This document shows positions 1 through 8,511 of a stretch of DNA of 64,000 nucleotides, piece after piece (within the stretch, counting starts at the first letter, position 1; every line of letters begins with the position of its first letter). The stretch covers positions 310,001 to 374,000 of the forward strand of contig NZ_SHKO01000003.1 of the NCBI RefSeq assembly GCF_004217095.1, given 5' to 3'. The notes beneath the pieces are model-generated. The model searched no databases. It worked only from the letters and a program-made list of their open reading frames with translations, and was not told the origin of the DNA. Made by a program: the position numbers and the translations under genes. This DNA comes from Advenella incenata. GTDB lineage: Bacteria > Pseudomonadota > Gammaproteobacteria > Burkholderiales > Burkholderiaceae_B.

Positions 1-867
1 CCGGTATTTACTGCCGGGGCCCATCTGGATATACACATACAGCCTGGACTGATCCGGCAATACTCACTTTGTAATGATCCGACCGACACAAAGCGCTATG
101 TTATTGCTGTGCTCAAATCCGAGAGCGGATTGGGGGGCTCAAAAACCTTGCATGAAACGCTGCGGGTGCAGGACATGGTCAAGGTCAGTATGCCGCGCAA
201 CCATTTTCCGCTGCAGCCCGATGCCAGAAAAATCCTGCTTCTGGCAGGAGGCATTGGTATAACGCCTTTAAAATCGATGATCCACACCCTCGATAGTTGG
301 TCGCTGGATTATCAATTGCATTATTGCGCGCGGGACGCGTCCTGCGCGGCGTTCACCGACGCTTTCGCGGACCATGCAAAGGTGTATTTGCACTTTGACA
401 ATGGCGACCCGGCCCAAAGTTTGGATATTGCAGCGCTGCTGAGCGCCCCAGAAGATGGCACTCATGTGTATTTTTGCGGTCCTCCCGGCTTTATGCAAGC
501 CTGCTCACAAGCAACGCAGGGGTGGCCCGACGGTACTGTTCATTGTGAGTATTTCAAGGCGCCGCCAACTGAGCGTAAAGATCAGGAATCGGGTTCAGCA
601 TCCGACGGCAGCTTTAAGGTGAAAATAGCCAGCTCAGGACAGCACATTGGTGTGCCTGCCGATAAAAGTTTGATCGAAGCGCTGGCCGACGCGGGCATTG
701 AATTGGAGACGTCCTGCGTTTCCGGCTTGTGCGGGACATGCAAGATTCGCTATCTGGAGGGTGAGGTTGATCATCAGGATTACATTCTGAGTCCTGATGA
801 ACAATCCGAATATCTGACCGCATGTGTATCCAGAGCAAAAAGCGAGCTGCTAGTGCTTGATCTGTAA
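1..867 (+). CDS. Oxygenase reductase component, VanB/phthalate dioxygenase reductase type (5' end outside window)
   Basis: The reading frame is open from base 1, so the true start lies upstream; 288 residues are visible against roughly 310-320 for the family. Domain order is flavin, NAD, then C-terminal plant-type [2Fe-2S]. The flavin motif RQYSLCNDP is near the left edge, the nucleotide-binding segment LLAGGIGITP and the CGPPGFM motif follow, and the ferredoxin cysteines appear as CVSGLCGTC with a fourth Cys about 30 residues later. This is the class IA layout, in which the protein passes electrons from NAD(P)H to a Rieske ring-hydroxylating or demethylating oxygenase. The oxygenase partner should be to the left, outside the window, so the substrate cannot be named. 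Confidence 0.9.
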   Translation, partial: PVFTAGAHLDIHIQPGLIRQYSLCNDPTDTKRYVIAVLKSESGLGGSKTLHETLRVQDMVKVSMPRNHFPLQPDARKILLLAGGIGITPLKSMIHTLDSWSLDYQLHYCARDASCAAFTDAFADHAKVYLHFDNGDPAQSLDIAALLSAPEDGTHVYFCGPPGFMQACSQATQGWPDGTVHCEYFKAPPTERKDQESGSASDGSFKVKIASSGQHIGVPADKSLIEALADAGIELETSCVSGLCGTCKIRYLEGEVDHQDYILSPDEQSEYLTACVSRAKSELLVLDL

Positions 868-872
868 AATGG

Positions 873-972
873 GCAATGACCGATTGCCGTGGCTGCGTTT
901 TGTTGCGGCGGGCCCTCAAGCCCAGTCCACGAGGCCACACAGCGATAGCGCCGGCAATCCTCTGGTCATTGC
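873..972. repeat. Long imperfect inverted repeat between convergent genes
   Basis: GCAATGACC followed by GATTGCCG (873-889) is mirrored by CGGCAATC, a 4-nt bulge and GGTCATTGC (952-972), giving a 17-bp interrupted stem around a loop of about 62 nt. It starts 6 nt after the stop of the reductase gene. The converging gene ends at 1051. It may act as a bidirectional 3' structure, but no U-tract follows it. Downstream, GCTCAACCCA occurs twice (about 976 and 1039), so the spacer also holds degenerate direct repeats. Confidence 0.5.
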
Positions 973-1050
973 ATCGCTCAACCCAATCGTTGGCCGGTAT
1001 TAATTGACCGGACTCGTTGGCCAGTTTAATCGGTCCAATTGCTCAACCCA

Positions 1051-3135
1051 TCAATCGGCCAGGATCGCGATACCGTCTGCCGCTTTGACGCCTTGCCCGT
1101 CGGGCAGCACAAACAGTGGGTTGATCTCGGCCTCAATCAGCCTGTCTCCCACGCTGGCTACCATATTGGAAAAGTCCACGATGGCTTGGGCCAATGCTTG
1201 CTGATCCGCTTTAACGCGGCCGCGGTAGCCATCGAGCAGCGGCCAGGTACGCAGATCGTGCATCATGTCATAGGCGTCAGCAAGACTGAGCCCACCTTGT
1301 TCCGGCAACAGACGCATTGTGGTGTCCTTCAGTAATTCTGCAGTTACGCCTCCCATGCCAAGCAAAATGGCGCTGCCCAGCGCATCACGGTGAAAGCCCA
1401 GGATCAGCTCGATGCCCGATGTCACCATCTGCTGCACCAGAAACTGTTCAGGACGCACGCCGGTTTTGGCATAGACTTCTGTTTGCATCCGGGCGATGCG
1501 CTCAGCTACCTGCTCGGGTGCAACGCCCACGCACACGCCACCCACATCGCTTTTATGCATGATCTGGCTGGACAATATTTTCAGCACGACGGCAGATCCA
1601 TATTGCAGGGCGGCCGCCTGTGCCTGTGCCGGATTCGAAACAATGGTTTGTTCGGCGCCGGCAATGCCGAACCGGGAAAACAGGTCTCTGGCCTGGGCTT
1701 CATTCAATGTTCCCGCCGGCAGGTCTGTCAGTGGCGATGATTGGACAATGGCAGGCGTCTGCAGTGCAGGTTCTGCCTGGGTTTGCCACATGGCATCCAG
1801 GGCAACGGCGCAGCACTCCGGTTCCATGAATGCAGGTATTTGTCTTTGGTTGAGTAGACGGGCGACATTTGGCGCATGCGGGCTGATGAATGCGACAATG
1901 GGTTTGTCTGTTTCGGGCAGACAATCACAGATGGCATCGGCCATCAATTGCGGGTTGCCCAGGCTGGACGAACCTACAATCATGACCAGTGCGTCATAGT
2001 CGTCACTGGCCGACAGGGTGCCAATAGCGCCGCGCAATAGATCAGGCTGTAAACCAGCCAGGGTCACATCAACTGGGTTGCGATCCAGCGCCGCCGGCAT
2101 ATCGCCCTGAAGTGCTCGTAATGCGGCAGCAGTCCGGGCGCCTGGCGCCGGGGTTTCAAAACCGGCCACACCCAGGCTGTCTGACACCAATGTGCCGGCG
2201 CCGCCGGTTGACGTCAGAATGGCGACACGTCTGCCACGCAGTATGCGTCCGGTCGATAATGCACTTGGCATATCCAGCAGGTCGCTGAATCGCTGCGCAC
2301 GGATCACACCGGTTTGTTGGAACAGGGCGTCATACATCGTGTCCTGGCCAGCCAGCGCGCCCGTATGCGAGATGGCCGCCTGGGCGCCCGCTTCAGATCT
2401 GCCAATCTTGAATGCCACGATAGGCTTTCCGGCAAGTCGCGCGCGCAAGGCGGCGGCGCGAAATTTCTGTGGGTTGCGTATGGATTCAATATACAGAGCA
2501 ATCACTTTGGTGGATGCGTCGTCAACCAGATAGTCGATGAAATCGGCCATTTCCAGGTCCACTTCATTGCTGGTCGATATCAGCTTGGACATGCCGAGTC
2601 CGCGTGCCGCGGCGCGCGAGAGCAGGGCGCCCAGAATGCCGCCGCTTTGCGAAACCACGCCAACGTCACCGACCGGGAACTGATCCATCTCCAATGCACC
2701 GCTTGCAGATAGAGGAATGCCATCGGTCAGATTGACCAGGCCAATGGTATTGGGGCCCAGTATGCGCATTGCGCCGGCGGCCTGCCGCAGTTGTTGCTGG
2801 CGCTCTTTTCCTTCGGCCCCGGCTTCGGAGTATCCGCTGGCCAGCACGATTGCCGCCGCGGTGCCTTTTTGCGCCAGTTCCCGAACCGCCTGATGCGCAC
2901 GCCCGGCACCCAGCAGGATGATGGCCACATCAGGAACCTGCGGCAGGGAATCGATATCCGGATAGCACGGTACGTCACCAATATGCGTAACGCGTGGGTT
3001 GACCGGATAGATGGCGCCATCAAAGCCGTGTTTGCGCAAATAGGCCAGGGGCCTGCCCGCTGTTTTTCCCGAGTCGGCAGAGGCGCCGATGATTGCCACG
3101 CTGCGTGGTCGAATAAGACGTGATATTGCATTCAT
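1051..3135 (-). CDS. Acyl-CoA ligase (ADP-forming), acetate-CoA ligase family, fused alpha-beta type
   Basis: 694 residues. The N-terminal CoA-binding Rossmann domain (VAIIGASADSGKTAGRPL, residues 13-30) is followed by a succinyl-CoA-ligase-like domain and a C-terminal ATP-grasp domain. The phosphohistidine motif ISHTGALAG places His257 at the position used by this family, and the second histidine motif HKSDVGGV is in the ATP-grasp part. The family makes acyl-CoA from a carboxylic acid, CoA and ATP, or the reverse. It is the last gene of a three-gene minus-strand unit, 19 nt after the crotonase gene, with GGGGAAAG as the likely ribosome site. I infer that it activates the acid imported with the help of the upstream Bug receptor; the acid is unknown. 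Confidence 0.88.
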   Translation of the reverse strand: MNAISRLIRPRSVAIIGASADSGKTAGRPLAYLRKHGFDGAIYPVNPRVTHIGDVPCYPDIDSLPQVPDVAIILLGAGRAHQAVRELAQKGTAAAIVLASGYSEAGAEGKERQQQLRQAAGAMRILGPNTIGLVNLTDGIPLSASGALEMDQFPVGDVGVVSQSGGILGALLSRAAARGLGMSKLISTSNEVDLEMADFIDYLVDDASTKVIALYIESIRNPQKFRAAALRARLAGKPIVAFKIGRSEAGAQAAISHTGALAGQDTMYDALFQQTGVIRAQRFSDLLDMPSALSTGRILRGRRVAILTSTGGAGTLVSDSLGVAGFETPAPGARTAAALRALQGDMPAALDRNPVDVTLAGLQPDLLRGAIGTLSASDDYDALVMIVGSSSLGNPQLMADAICDCLPETDKPIVAFISPHAPNVARLLNQRQIPAFMEPECCAVALDAMWQTQAEPALQTPAIVQSSPLTDLPAGTLNEAQARDLFSRFGIAGAEQTIVSNPAQAQAAALQYGSAVVLKILSSQIMHKSDVGGVCVGVAPEQVAERIARMQTEVYAKTGVRPEQFLVQQMVTSGIELILGFHRDALGSAILLGMGGVTAELLKDTTMRLLPEQGGLSLADAYDMMHDLRTWPLLDGYRGRVKADQQALAQAIVDFSNMVASVGDRLIEAEINPLFVLPDGQGVKAADGIAILAD

Positions 3136-3154
3136 GATTGTGTTGCTTTCCCCG

Positions 3155-3955
3155 TTATTTGGTGGTCTTGTTTTCGGCCATTCTGGCCAGAAATGCCATC
3201 ACGGCTTCCCGGTGCTCGGTGCTGGTGTAGCAGATGCCCTGGGCCTGGCTGCCCTGGGCAAATGCTTGTGCTGCAGTCAGTTCGAATGTCTGGTTCAAAA
3301 TGGTTTTTCCCAGGGCCAGTGCGGTTCCTGAACCGGCGCTCAGTTCTTGTGCCCATTGTTGTGCGTGGTCCAATAATGCGTCGGGCGCGACCAGACGATC
3401 GGCGATTCCCAGGGCCAGTGCTTCCTGTGCGGCGACGGTGCGCCCGCTGAATATGAGTTCCTTGGCTTTGGGCAGGCCGATGCGTCGTGGCAGGAAGTAC
3501 ATGCCGCCGCCATCGGGAATCAGCCCGCGGTTAATGTATGACCAACTGAACGTGGCGGCCTCCGAGGCAACGATGAAATCGCAACTCATGGCCGTATCGG
3601 CGCCCAGGCCCGAGGCGGCGCCGTTGACCGCAGCAATGGTCGGTTTGGGCATGGTATGCAGCAGCGACACGGCGTGGTGAACGCGCTGCTGGCGACTCCA
3701 GCCATTGATGGCGACTTCGCCGGGCTGCGCCTGCATGCGTCGCTGCATGCCGGCGATATCCCCGCCGGCGCAAAATCCTTTGCCATTGCCGGTCAGGACC
3801 AGCGCTCGAATGGATTTGTCGGCTGCGATTTGTTCCAGGGCCTCGATGAATTCTGTCCGCATATCGTCACTCATGGCGTTGCGTTTTTCAGGCCGGTTCA
3901 GAAATACCGTTGCAATACCGGATTGCACCTGGACGTTGATCAATGTGTATGTCAT
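3155..3955 (-). CDS. Enoyl-CoA hydratase/isomerase family protein with PaaG-like active site
   Basis: 266 residues, full-length crotonase fold, with oxyanion-hole motif GKGFCAGGDI (59-67) and AVNGAASGLGAD (109-120). The two glutamates of classical hydratases are not conserved: the first position is Asp120 and the second is Tyr140. An aspartate in GLIPDGGG (Asp148) is retained, as in PaaG-type epoxide or double-bond isomerases. I therefore expect isomerase or another crotonase chemistry rather than simple hydration, which is inference from alignment by eye. The start has AAGGAAAC upstream. It lies 27 nt after the Bug gene and 19 nt before the acyl-CoA ligase gene, so one transcript is likely. 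Confidence 0.87.
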   Translation of the reverse strand: MTYTLINVQVQSGIATVFLNRPEKRNAMSDDMRTEFIEALEQIAADKSIRALVLTGNGKGFCAGGDIAGMQRRMQAQPGEVAINGWSRQQRVHHAVSLLHTMPKPTIAAVNGAASGLGADTAMSCDFIVASEAATFSWSYINRGLIPDGGGMYFLPRRIGLPKAKELIFSGRTVAAQEALALGIADRLVAPDALLDHAQQWAQELSAGSGTALALGKTILNQTFELTAAQAFAQGSQAQGICYTSTEHREAVMAFLARMAENKTTK

Positions 3956-3982
3956 ATCACTGTTTCCTTTTTTCGATTGCCA

Positions 3983-4975
3983 CTAGTCCAGCGTGATTTT
4001 GCTGGATGAAATTACCTTTTTCCAACGCGCTTGTTCGCCCTTGATATAGTCGTCGAGCGCCTGGGGGGTACCCGTTGATATCACCAAGCCCTCGCCTTGA
4101 ACTTTTTTCCTGAACGTGTCGGTACCGGCTGCTTTATGCGCAGCGGCATTCAGCCTTGCGATGACCTCCGGTGGTGTGCCGGCCGGTGCATACAGGCCAT
4201 ACCAGCTATCCAGCACGTAGTCAGCCACACCGCTTTCAGCGATCGTCGGAACGTCTGGCAGTGCGGGAGAGCGCTCGGTTGTGGTCACACCCAATGCCCG
4301 CAATGTGCCCGCTTCCAGGGAGGGGCCCACCGCAGCGGCGGTACCGAACATCGTATCGACATGGCCGCCTAACAAATCATTCAGCGCCGGTCCTGCGCCC
4401 CGATAAGGCACATGCGACATATCTATTTTCGCCAGAGACTCAAGCAATTCGCCGGCCAGATGCGCAGAGGTGCCTACGCCCTGAGAGGCATAGGTAAGCG
4501 TACCGGGCTTTTGTTTTGCGGTCTCGATCAAATCCTTTACGGATTTGATCGGACTGTTAGGCTTGACCACGAGTACGCTGGGAGAGTGACCGATCATGCT
4601 GATTGCGGCAAATGCCTTATCAGTATCGTAAGGCAGCTTGGGATGCAGATATGGATTGACGACGTGGGCAAAGGTTGCCATCAACAGTGTGTAGCCGTCG
4701 GGGCGTGCTCTGGCCACTTCGTCCGAGCCGATCGTGGTGCCTGCACCGGGCTTGTTCTCTACAATCACCGGTTGTTTCAGCTCACGCGCCATCCCTTCTG
4801 CCAGCAACCGGGAAATCATATCGGTGCCGCCGCCCGGCGCAAAGGGTACGATCAGGCGCACTGGCCGTTCCGGAAAGGCTGCATGCGCTGCCTGGCCCGC
4901 CACGGCAGCAGTCAGGCCGGCGATGGCCACAACGGCTGCTTTCAGGCAAGCGCTTGATATGTTTATGATTTTCAT
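3983..4975 (-). CDS. Bug-family (TctC-like) periplasmic substrate-binding protein
   Basis: 330 residues from the chosen start at 4975, which has AGGAG at good spacing; an upstream ATG at 4990 lies inside that ribosome-site region and is less likely. A signal peptide ends around AHAA (about residue 30). Family marks are PFAPGGGTD, VENKPGAG, ARPDGYTLL and HVPYRGAG. Bug proteins bind small carboxylates or related solutes in the periplasm for TTT permeases or as sensors. No permease genes are adjacent. It is first in the unit with the crotonase and acyl-CoA ligase genes and divergent from the IclR gene, so it probably binds the acid degraded by this unit. Confidence 0.92.
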   Translation of the reverse strand: MKIINISSACLKAAVVAIAGLTAAVAGQAAHAAFPERPVRLIVPFAPGGGTDMISRLLAEGMARELKQPVIVENKPGAGTTIGSDEVARARPDGYTLLMATFAHVVNPYLHPKLPYDTDKAFAAISMIGHSPSVLVVKPNSPIKSVKDLIETAKQKPGTLTYASQGVGTSAHLAGELLESLAKIDMSHVPYRGAGPALNDLLGGHVDTMFGTAAAVGPSLEAGTLRALGVTTTERSPALPDVPTIAESGVADYVLDSWYGLYAPAGTPPEVIARLNAAAHKAAGTDTFRKKVQGEGLVISTGTPQALDDYIKGEQARWKKVISSSKITLD

Positions 4976-5047
4976 GAGGTCTCCTGTCATTGTCTGGTTG
5001 TTCAGGCACTGCCTTGCCGCGGCCCAAACTTGTGTTGGCGTATCAAT

Positions 5048-5088
5048 ATTACGATTGCAGTTTATGCGTTAAACTGGCCAAACGTAAT
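5048..5088. promoter_or_regulatory. Nested palindrome, candidate IclR operator
   Basis: In the 152-nt divergent spacer, CAGTTTA (5058-5064) and TAAACTG (5070-5076) form a perfect 7-bp inverted repeat around TGCGT. An outer pair ATTACG (5048-5053) and CGTAAT (5083-5088) encloses it almost symmetrically. IclR regulators usually bind such dyads between their own gene and a divergent target. Function is inferred from placement only. Confidence 0.5.
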
Positions 5089-5127
5089 AATCAAATTTCA
5101 CTAGATGGAATTGCTAGGGAGTGCCCA

Positions 5128-5904
5128 GTGGCCAACAACAAAGTGCAGGAACGCCTGGATCGCCCGGCTCAAAATCGCTCGCTGGAGCGCGGGATCGACA
5201 TTCTTCGGGCGTTTCGCCCAGGAGCGGACTTGATCGGCAATAGTGAACTGGCCGAACGCACCGGCCTGGCGCCGGCAACGGTCAGCCGCTTGACGCAAAC
5301 ACTGGTGCGCACCGGGATGCTTGATTACGACGCCCGCGAACGAGCCTATCGGCTGGCAGCGCCGTTGCTCAGCTTTGGACATGCAATGCGTTCGGGATCG
5401 CCAGTGTTGAAAATTGCAGCGCCGCTGATGCAGCACGTTGCCCAAGCGCACAAAATCAATGTAGGTATAGCGGTGATAGACCATGATGAAATGGTTTATC
5501 TGGAATCGGTCCGCTTCAATAAGAAAGTCTCGCTGCGCAATGTGGTCGCGGGGCAGCGCGTGCCTATTGAACTGACCTCGCTGGGTCGGGCGTATCTGGC
5601 AAGCATGGCGCCGCAGGCACGCGATCAATTGATGCAACGCCTGCATCTGCGTCGTCATGCAGACTGGGCGTCGCTGGAACGGCAAATTCAGCAATCACAG
5701 CGGCAGGTGCGAAAATCAGGTTTTTGCGTCGCATCCTGGCAGCCGAACGTGGTTGCACTGGCAACGCCATTGCGTTTCAAATATCAGCCTGTTCATGTAT
5801 TGAATGTCAGCGTCAACACGCATCTGCCGGTTGCTGATATCGTGAGCAGACTCAGTCCGGTTCTGATGGAACTGGCCGGTGCAGTGCTAGAGGCAGAAAG
5901 TTGA
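5128..5904 (+). CDS. IclR-family transcriptional regulator
   Basis: 258 residues from a GTG at 5128 preceded by AGGGAG; an open frame extends upstream to a TTG at 4990, but those residues do not fit the family length of about 250-270. A winged helix occupies roughly residues 15-75 (SELAERTGLAPATVSRLTQT is the recognition region), followed by the GAF-like effector domain. It is divergent from the Bug, crotonase and acyl-CoA ligase unit, which it most likely controls in response to the pathway acid or its CoA ester. Confidence 0.9.
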   Translation: MANNKVQERLDRPAQNRSLERGIDILRAFRPGADLIGNSELAERTGLAPATVSRLTQTLVRTGMLDYDARERAYRLAAPLLSFGHAMRSGSPVLKIAAPLMQHVAQAHKINVGIAVIDHDEMVYLESVRFNKKVSLRNVVAGQRVPIELTSLGRAYLASMAPQARDQLMQRLHLRRHADWASLERQIQQSQRQVRKSGFCVASWQPNVVALATPLRFKYQPVHVLNVSVNTHLPVADIVSRLSPVLMELAGAVLEAES

Positions 5905-6024
5905 TGGCTCGGTGGCATCGCCGTCGGAAGAGAGCGGCAGTACTGCGTATGCTCTGACGGGGCCGTAATTTCAGTTGTGATTGATTTTCCGCAGCGCTGT
6001 CCGGCCCTGGCTCACATCGATCAG

Positions 6025-6429
6025 TCAATTTTTCCCGGCTGGCGATTTTTTGGATTGTCTGTCCTGCCGTTTTTGCTGATTGAACACAACCGCTGCCCGA
6101 ATAAGATTCTTTAGTGCGGGCTTATTGATTTGGTCGCCTTCAAACAGGTCAATGGCGCGCCATTGTTTTCCGTCCAGCCCGGCGTTAAATAGTTTCTCTG
6201 GATCGGGCAGGTGGGCACCCTGGGAAAAGGTGAGCTTGACCTTGTTTTTGTGCGCGTTGCCAACCACGATATTACCGTCACGGGACCATACCGGGCTGCC
6301 CATCCATTTGAATTCTTCAATGATGTCGCCATCGGCGGCAAGAATCGTCTTGCGAATATTGGACAGCATGTTGCCACGCCAGTCTGCGAGTTTTGCAATC
6401 AAAGCATCAATGTGTTCGGCAGCAGTCAT
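6025..6429 (-). CDS. DUF1801 domain protein
   Basis: 134 residues from the start at 6429 (MTAAEHIDAL), chosen because GGAGA precedes it; an open frame continues upstream to 6564 but adds residues unlike the family. The segment with FKWMGSPVWSRDGNIVV and KVKLTFSQGAHLPDP is typical of DUF1801 (YdhG-like) proteins, small alpha/beta proteins of unknown biochemical role. The C-terminus is basic (KKRQDRQSKKS-like). It converges on the IclR gene and shares no obvious operon with its neighbours. No function should be assigned. Confidence 0.8.
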   Translation of the reverse strand: MTAAEHIDALIAKLADWRGNMLSNIRKTILAADGDIIEEFKWMGSPVWSRDGNIVVGNAHKNKVKLTFSQGAHLPDPEKLFNAGLDGKQWRAIDLFEGDQINKPALKNLIRAAVVFNQQKRQDRQSKKSPAGKN

Positions 6430-6621
6430 GGCAAAAATTCTCCATTGGATTTTCTGGTAAAAGACGGGGCAGGTGGATAAGGCCATATTCCAGTCTGGCA
6501 TCCTGGCCACGGTGTCGAACAATAATAATGTGTTCTTGTCAGCAGGGCATGCCAGCCAATGCAATCAGGAAAAAGTTCGCCAGTTATAACGTTACCCTTA
6601 AAATTAAGTGGTATTCAACGC

Positions 6622-7191
6622 TCAATAGAGCGGTTCACTTGTTTGCCAATCTTCCCGTGTCATCCGGTAGAGTACATGTTGGCGCAAGGGGTGGCCTTCG
6701 ACCAGCGCGGGATGTTCGAAATCATCGCAGGCCTGGTGGCGCATGCCCAGTCGCTGCATGACCGAAATGGAAGGGGTGTTGGTTGCCGTGGTGAAAGCAA
6801 CGATCTGTGGCAAATGCAAGGTGTCAAAGGCGTAGCCCAGGGCTGCGCGTGCGCCTTCGCTTGCGCAACCCATTTTCCAGTATGGTCTGGCGAGCCGCCA
6901 GCCTACTTCCACACATGGCATAAACGGGGCGTCGAAAGAAGGCACAGACAGTCCGATGAATCCTGCAAAATCAGCTACGCCGGCAATCTGTACTGCCCAC
7001 AATCCAAATTGTGTGGTGTCAAGGCGGTGCCGTATTCGGGCCGCCAGGGCGTCGCTCTCGTGCCGCTGCAGCACTGCCGGGAAATAACGCATCACTTGCG
7101 GATCGGCATTCAATGCGGCAAAGGCGGGTAAATCACTATCTTGCCATTGCCTTAAAACTAAACGAGGGGTGGATAGAACCGGGGCTGCCAT
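6622..7191 (-). CDS. GNAT-family N-acetyltransferase, RimJ/RimL type
   Basis: 189 residues beginning TPRLVLRQWQDSDLPAF after a short leader, the usual opening of RimJ/RimL-like acetyltransferases. The acetyl-CoA-binding stretch is degenerate (YWKMGCASEGARAAL), followed by the late motif NTPSISVMQRLGM. Such enzymes move an acetyl group from acetyl-CoA to the N-terminus of a protein or to a small amine. The start has AAGG upstream. It is likely a single-gene unit; the substrate is unknown. Confidence 0.87.
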   Translation of the reverse strand: MAAPVLSTPRLVLRQWQDSDLPAFAALNADPQVMRYFPAVLQRHESDALAARIRHRLDTTQFGLWAVQIAGVADFAGFIGLSVPSFDAPFMPCVEVGWRLARPYWKMGCASEGARAALGYAFDTLHLPQIVAFTTATNTPSISVMQRLGMRHQACDDFEHPALVEGHPLRQHVLYRMTREDWQTSEPLY

Positions 7192-7485
7192 TGCTGACCT
7201 TTTACGGAGAGTTCGGGAATATTTTACACGCGATAGGTTGGTGTGCCCAGGTTAACAGTGAACCACGTTTGTCATAGGCGAATGCAATCTCGTCTGGCAG
7301 CAAAAAGGGCCTGTGGATTGTCTCGCAAGCCCCTCAATAAAGAATCGATAGCCGTTGCGGTCGGCTGCCCTGGAGCCAGCCCATGGCTAGAGGGGCACCA
7401 GTTCATAGCGACGCGGGCAATGTACGAGTCAATGTCCAAAGCCTGATGTATTCGCCACTAATCGCGTTCTGCCACAGGCCAGAAT
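7192..7485. other. Intergenic stretch without recognised gene
   Basis: 294 nt between the GNAT start and the end of the next Bug gene. Short open frames exist on both strands but none has a ribosome site together with a recognisable product. I see no clear terminator or palindrome. Confidence 0.6.
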
Positions 7486-8466
7486 TTACTGCTGTCCCAC
7501 CTTCAAACCATCTATCGCCTTTGAAAACATGGCTTTCTGCTCCTGTAGATATGCCCTGTATTGCTCGGGATCCAGCAACTGGATCTCCGCACCCAGGGTG
7601 GTCAGGTTCTTGTTGATTTCATCTTTATGTGTCTCGATGGCTTTTTTTGCAGCCTCATAGATGGCATAAACCCGTTCTTTCGACGTGCCTTTAGGCGCAA
7701 CGATGCCATACAGGGCCGGGCTGCTTACCCCATACCCCAGTTCCGCCACCGTGGGTACGTCTGGCAGCAATGCAGAGCGGCGATCGCTGATGACAGCCAG
7801 CGCACGCAATCGGCCTGATTTAACATAGCCTAGTGCTGGCGCTATTGCTGCTGTGGCCATGTTGATTTCTTTACCTAGCAGGTCGACCACCGCGGGTGTG
7901 CTTCCCTGATAGGGGATATGCATAAGTTCGATGTTGGCATTCTTGGAGAATATTTCAGTCAGCAAATGAGTAATGCCCATTGTGCCGGAACTTCCATATG
8001 TGATCGTACCGGGTTTGGTTTTTGCCGCGTTCACGAGATCTTCCAGTGTTTTATAGGGTGAGTCGCCTGGGACTAGTAGCAGGAAGGCGCCTTTGGTGAA
8101 CGCCGCTACGGGCGCGAACGACTCGGTTTCGTATTTGAACTCCTTATTGGCCAGAGGCACGATGACCAGTGCGCCCGGTGAGCTTCCGACCAGGGTGTAG
8201 CCATCCGCTTTTGCATTGGCTACCTGGCTAGCCCCTACGCCGCCCCCTGCGCCGGGTTTATACTGCATGACTACCGGTTGTCCGAGCGCATCCCGCATTC
8301 TGTCGGCAATGGGGCGCAACATTTTGTCTGTGTCGCCGGGCGCGAAGGGAATGATCAGTTCAATGGGCTCTTTCGGAAAGGCCTCCTGCGCATTTACGAG
8401 AGGCGTCATGCAAAGGCTGAGGAAAAATGCAGTTGCTATTTTCAAGCCGTGACGTTGGACGTTCAT
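7486..8466 (-). CDS. Bug-family (TctC-like) periplasmic substrate-binding protein
   Basis: 326 residues with signal peptide (hydrophobic segment about residues 9-25, cleavage near VNAQ) and CAGGAG before the start. The first ligand loop reads PFAPGDTDKM, shorter than the PGGGTD form of the other copies in this window, and is followed by QYKPGAGGGVG, AKADGYTL and HIPYQGS. This marks a distinct subgroup with possibly different ligand contacts. It is the last gene of a unit with two SDR dehydrogenases and a CMD-family gene, 45 nt after the latter. No TctAB genes are next to it. Confidence 0.91.
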   Translation of the reverse strand: MNVQRHGLKIATAFFLSLCMTPLVNAQEAFPKEPIELIIPFAPGDTDKMLRPIADRMRDALGQPVVMQYKPGAGGGVGASQVANAKADGYTLVGSSPGALVIVPLANKEFKYETESFAPVAAFTKGAFLLLVPGDSPYKTLEDLVNAAKTKPGTITYGSSGTMGITHLLTEIFSKNANIELMHIPYQGSTPAVVDLLGKEINMATAAIAPALGYVKSGRLRALAVISDRRSALLPDVPTVAELGYGVSSPALYGIVAPKGTSKERVYAIYEAAKKAIETHKDEINKNLTTLGAEIQLLDPEQYRAYLQEQKAMFSKAIDGLKVGQQ

Positions 8467-8511
8467 ATTTGTCTCCTGATTATTTTGATATGCTTTTGGC
8501 TAGCGTACTGG

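Noticed and set aside
4976-4990. Upstream ATG at 4990 as start of the Bug gene
   Set aside because: It overlaps the AGGAG that serves the ATG at 4975, and the extra residues do not improve the signal peptide.
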